A stretch of 64,000 nt of DNA from Didymella arachidicola (Eukaryota > Ascomycota > Dothideomycetes > Pleosporales > Didymellaceae), in the NCBI GenBank assembly GCA_016630955.3, contig CM049985.1:1116001-1180000 (forward strand), given 5' to 3'. The translations under genes were made by a program, and so were the position numbers. Shown here piece by piece: positions 62,863 through 64,000 of this stretch. Positions within the stretch are counted from its first letter, which is position 1; each line of letters opens with the position of its first letter. The notes beneath the pieces were generated by a model that worked only from the letters and a program-made list of their open reading frames with translations, had not been told where the DNA came from and ran no database searches.

Positions 62863-64000
62863 ACGTACATGTACAACGAGCGGACCGGTCAACGAGCGGG
62901 CCACTTTTGCCAAGACCACACCAAAACTCCCCCTATTATGGCCCAAAACACTACAAACTGGCGCTGCATAAGGCAAAACAAGCTGTAATATTACTAAGAG
63001 ACCTCTTCTACAGCATTCTTGCACGTTCGCGCGTTGTGCCCACTCTCTCCGCACCGTCCACAGCGTCGTTGGGATGGTTCACCTCCTTCAGCCCGAACCT
63101 GCTTCTTTGCCTTCTTACCATCACTACGCGCGCTAAACTCCTGCAGAGCAGCTATCCGCTGGCCCTCTTCAACCGCAAGGCTTCCCTTAGCTTGAATACG
63201 CTTTCTTTTGTGCGATTTACGTCGCGTGGCGGCCTTATTAGCCGCTCGAAGCTCAGTAATCTCCTGTTGTGCCAAAACCAGCTTGTGCGCAATAATTGCT
63301 GCCCCCTTTGAGACCTTCTCAAACGCTTCAACTATAGAGGTTGGTGAGCTATTAACATGCGTCTGAATCCTCTTCTTCACAAGCGTTGATTGCGACCCAA
63401 ATTCCAGGGTATTGCTTGGGGTTTGCGACTGCCAGAGCGGGCTGTTTTGGGGGAGTGGTGGCGATGGGGTGCGCAGCTTCACATCCAGGGCCAATATGAC
63501 GCGATCTGGGGCAAAGGGAGCCAATCCGGCCCCTCGGAACCCTCCTTGAATGTTGCTAGGGGTAATAGCTTTCTTGTGAGCCGCTACAAAGCATGGGAGG
63601 AACTCCTGCTTTGTAATGTGGTTGATCCGGTTGCGCATAAGCTCATTAACCTCAACCCCGTACGCCTTCTTCAGAGGGCCAAAACAACCCACATCAAGTG
63701 GCTGAAGGAGGTGCGATGAGTGCGGAGGCATGCATAGGATCACAATCTTCTGATCCTTGCAGTATTGCGTGAATTCTGGAGTGTTGTGGCTCCCATGACC
63801 GTCAATAATCAGCAACCGGTGGCTGCCAACAGTGCGCGCCTTTGTATACCTGTCAAAGTGCTTCAACCAGTCAAAACCAAGCTCATTGGTAGTCCAGCCG
63901 TTCTCAGAGATGGCAATACTCCAATCTTGGGGCAGGTTGTTGTCCTTGTACCAGCTGGACTGGTGTTGGCGGGCTTTGAAGATGATGTAGGGTGGAATAG
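62863..64000 (-). mobile_element. Pogo/Fot1-like transposon, left part (element E4, runs off right edge)
   Basis: It begins ACGTACATGTACAACGAG directly after the TA (62861-62862) that also ends element E3. Its transposase frame starts inside the element and stays open to the right edge. The opposite inverted repeat is not in the window. The terminal ACGTA agrees with elements E1 and E2. Confidence 0.85.
62994..64000 (-). CDS. Pogo-like transposase with zinc knuckle, C-terminal part
   Basis: The frame is open from base 64000 to the stop at 62994-62996, about 335 residues. It enters the window within the DDE domain (IPPYIIFKARQHQSSWYKDN, then NGWTTNELGFDWLKHFDRYT). The second and third catalytic Asp are in LLIIDGHGSHNT and HSSHLLQPLDVGCF. 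A coiled-coil/basic region (RRKSHKRKRIQAKGSLA) follows. The end holds the CCHC knuckle CGRCGESGHNARTC and a tail KNAVEEVS. The first catalytic Asp and HTH region lie beyond the edge. No lesion is seen in the visible part. Confidence 0.9.
   Translation of the reverse strand, partial: IPPYIIFKARQHQSSWYKDNNLPQDWSIAISENGWTTNELGFDWLKHFDRYTKARTVGSHRLLIIDGHGSHNTPEFTQYCKDQKIVILCMPPHSSHLLQPLDVGCFGPLKKAYGVEVNELMRNRINHITKQEFLPCFVAAHKKAITPSNIQGGFRGAGLAPFAPDRVILALDVKLRTPSPPLPQNSPLWQSQTPSNTLEFGSQSTLVKKRIQTHVNSSPTSIVEAFEKVSKGAAIIAHKLVLAQQEITELRAANKAATRRKSHKRKRIQAKGSLAVEEGQRIAALQEFSARSDGKKAKKQVRAEGGEPSQRRCGRCGESGHNARTCKNAVEEVS

Noticed and set aside
1..64000. tRNA or rRNA genes
   Set aside because: I looked for B-box-like GTTCGA motifs paired with an upstream A box and acceptor stem and found none that fit; those seen fall in coding sequence.

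Overview
The window is nuclear DNA of a filamentous ascomycete. Genes are split by short GT-AG introns (about 45-180 nt, many with CTAAC/CTGAC branch motifs), and the gene set is fungal: GH55 glucanase, NCE101, fungal Tom5 and Apc15, an Spt23/Mga2-type DNA-binding domain, Ypt1 and GTP/GDP carrier homologues. A Dothideomycete is my best guess from the look of the proteins; that is inference.

Layout. 1-390: end of a pogo/Fot1-like DNA transposon cut by the window edge. 1.7-27.4 kb: a housekeeping block with glyceraldehyde-3-phosphate dehydrogenase (-), cytochrome c oxidase subunit Cox5/IV (+), coproporphyrinogen III oxidase (-), Atg8 (+), NCE101 (+), a ubiquitin-specific protease (+), ATP synthase beta (-), glycogen branching enzyme (-), a ClpX-type ATPase (+) and an Spt23/Mga2-domain protein (-). 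27.4-38.9 kb is gene-poor and holds a 4.9-kb transposon complex: an intact pogo element fused end to end to a decayed pogo element that is itself interrupted by a 5'-truncated LINE with a 15-bp target duplication. 38.9-60.6 kb is gene-rich again: a small secreted protein candidate, Apc15, a hypothetical protein, complex I NDUFA8/20.8-kDa subunit, Nup57/54, Tom5, a GH55 exo-beta-1,3-glucanase, a Tda3-like FAD oxidoreductase, an MFS transporter, Ypt1/Rab1, a Ggc1-like carrier, an extended SDR and a mitochondrial protein of unknown function. 60.7-64 kb: a 24-bp minisatellite interrupted by an intact pogo element that shares its flanking TA with a further pogo element running off the right edge.

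Functional themes. Many cellular genes serve mitochondria (Cox5, Atp2, NDUFA8, Tom5, ClpX, Ggc1 and probably Hem13), but they are not arranged as a cluster. No secondary-metabolite cluster, CRISPR array, tRNA or rRNA was recognised. The most unusual content is the transposon set: five pogo-like copies of different lineages, all starting with ACGT next to a TA, twice found abutting at one TA, and three with a CCHC zinc knuckle after the DDE domain.
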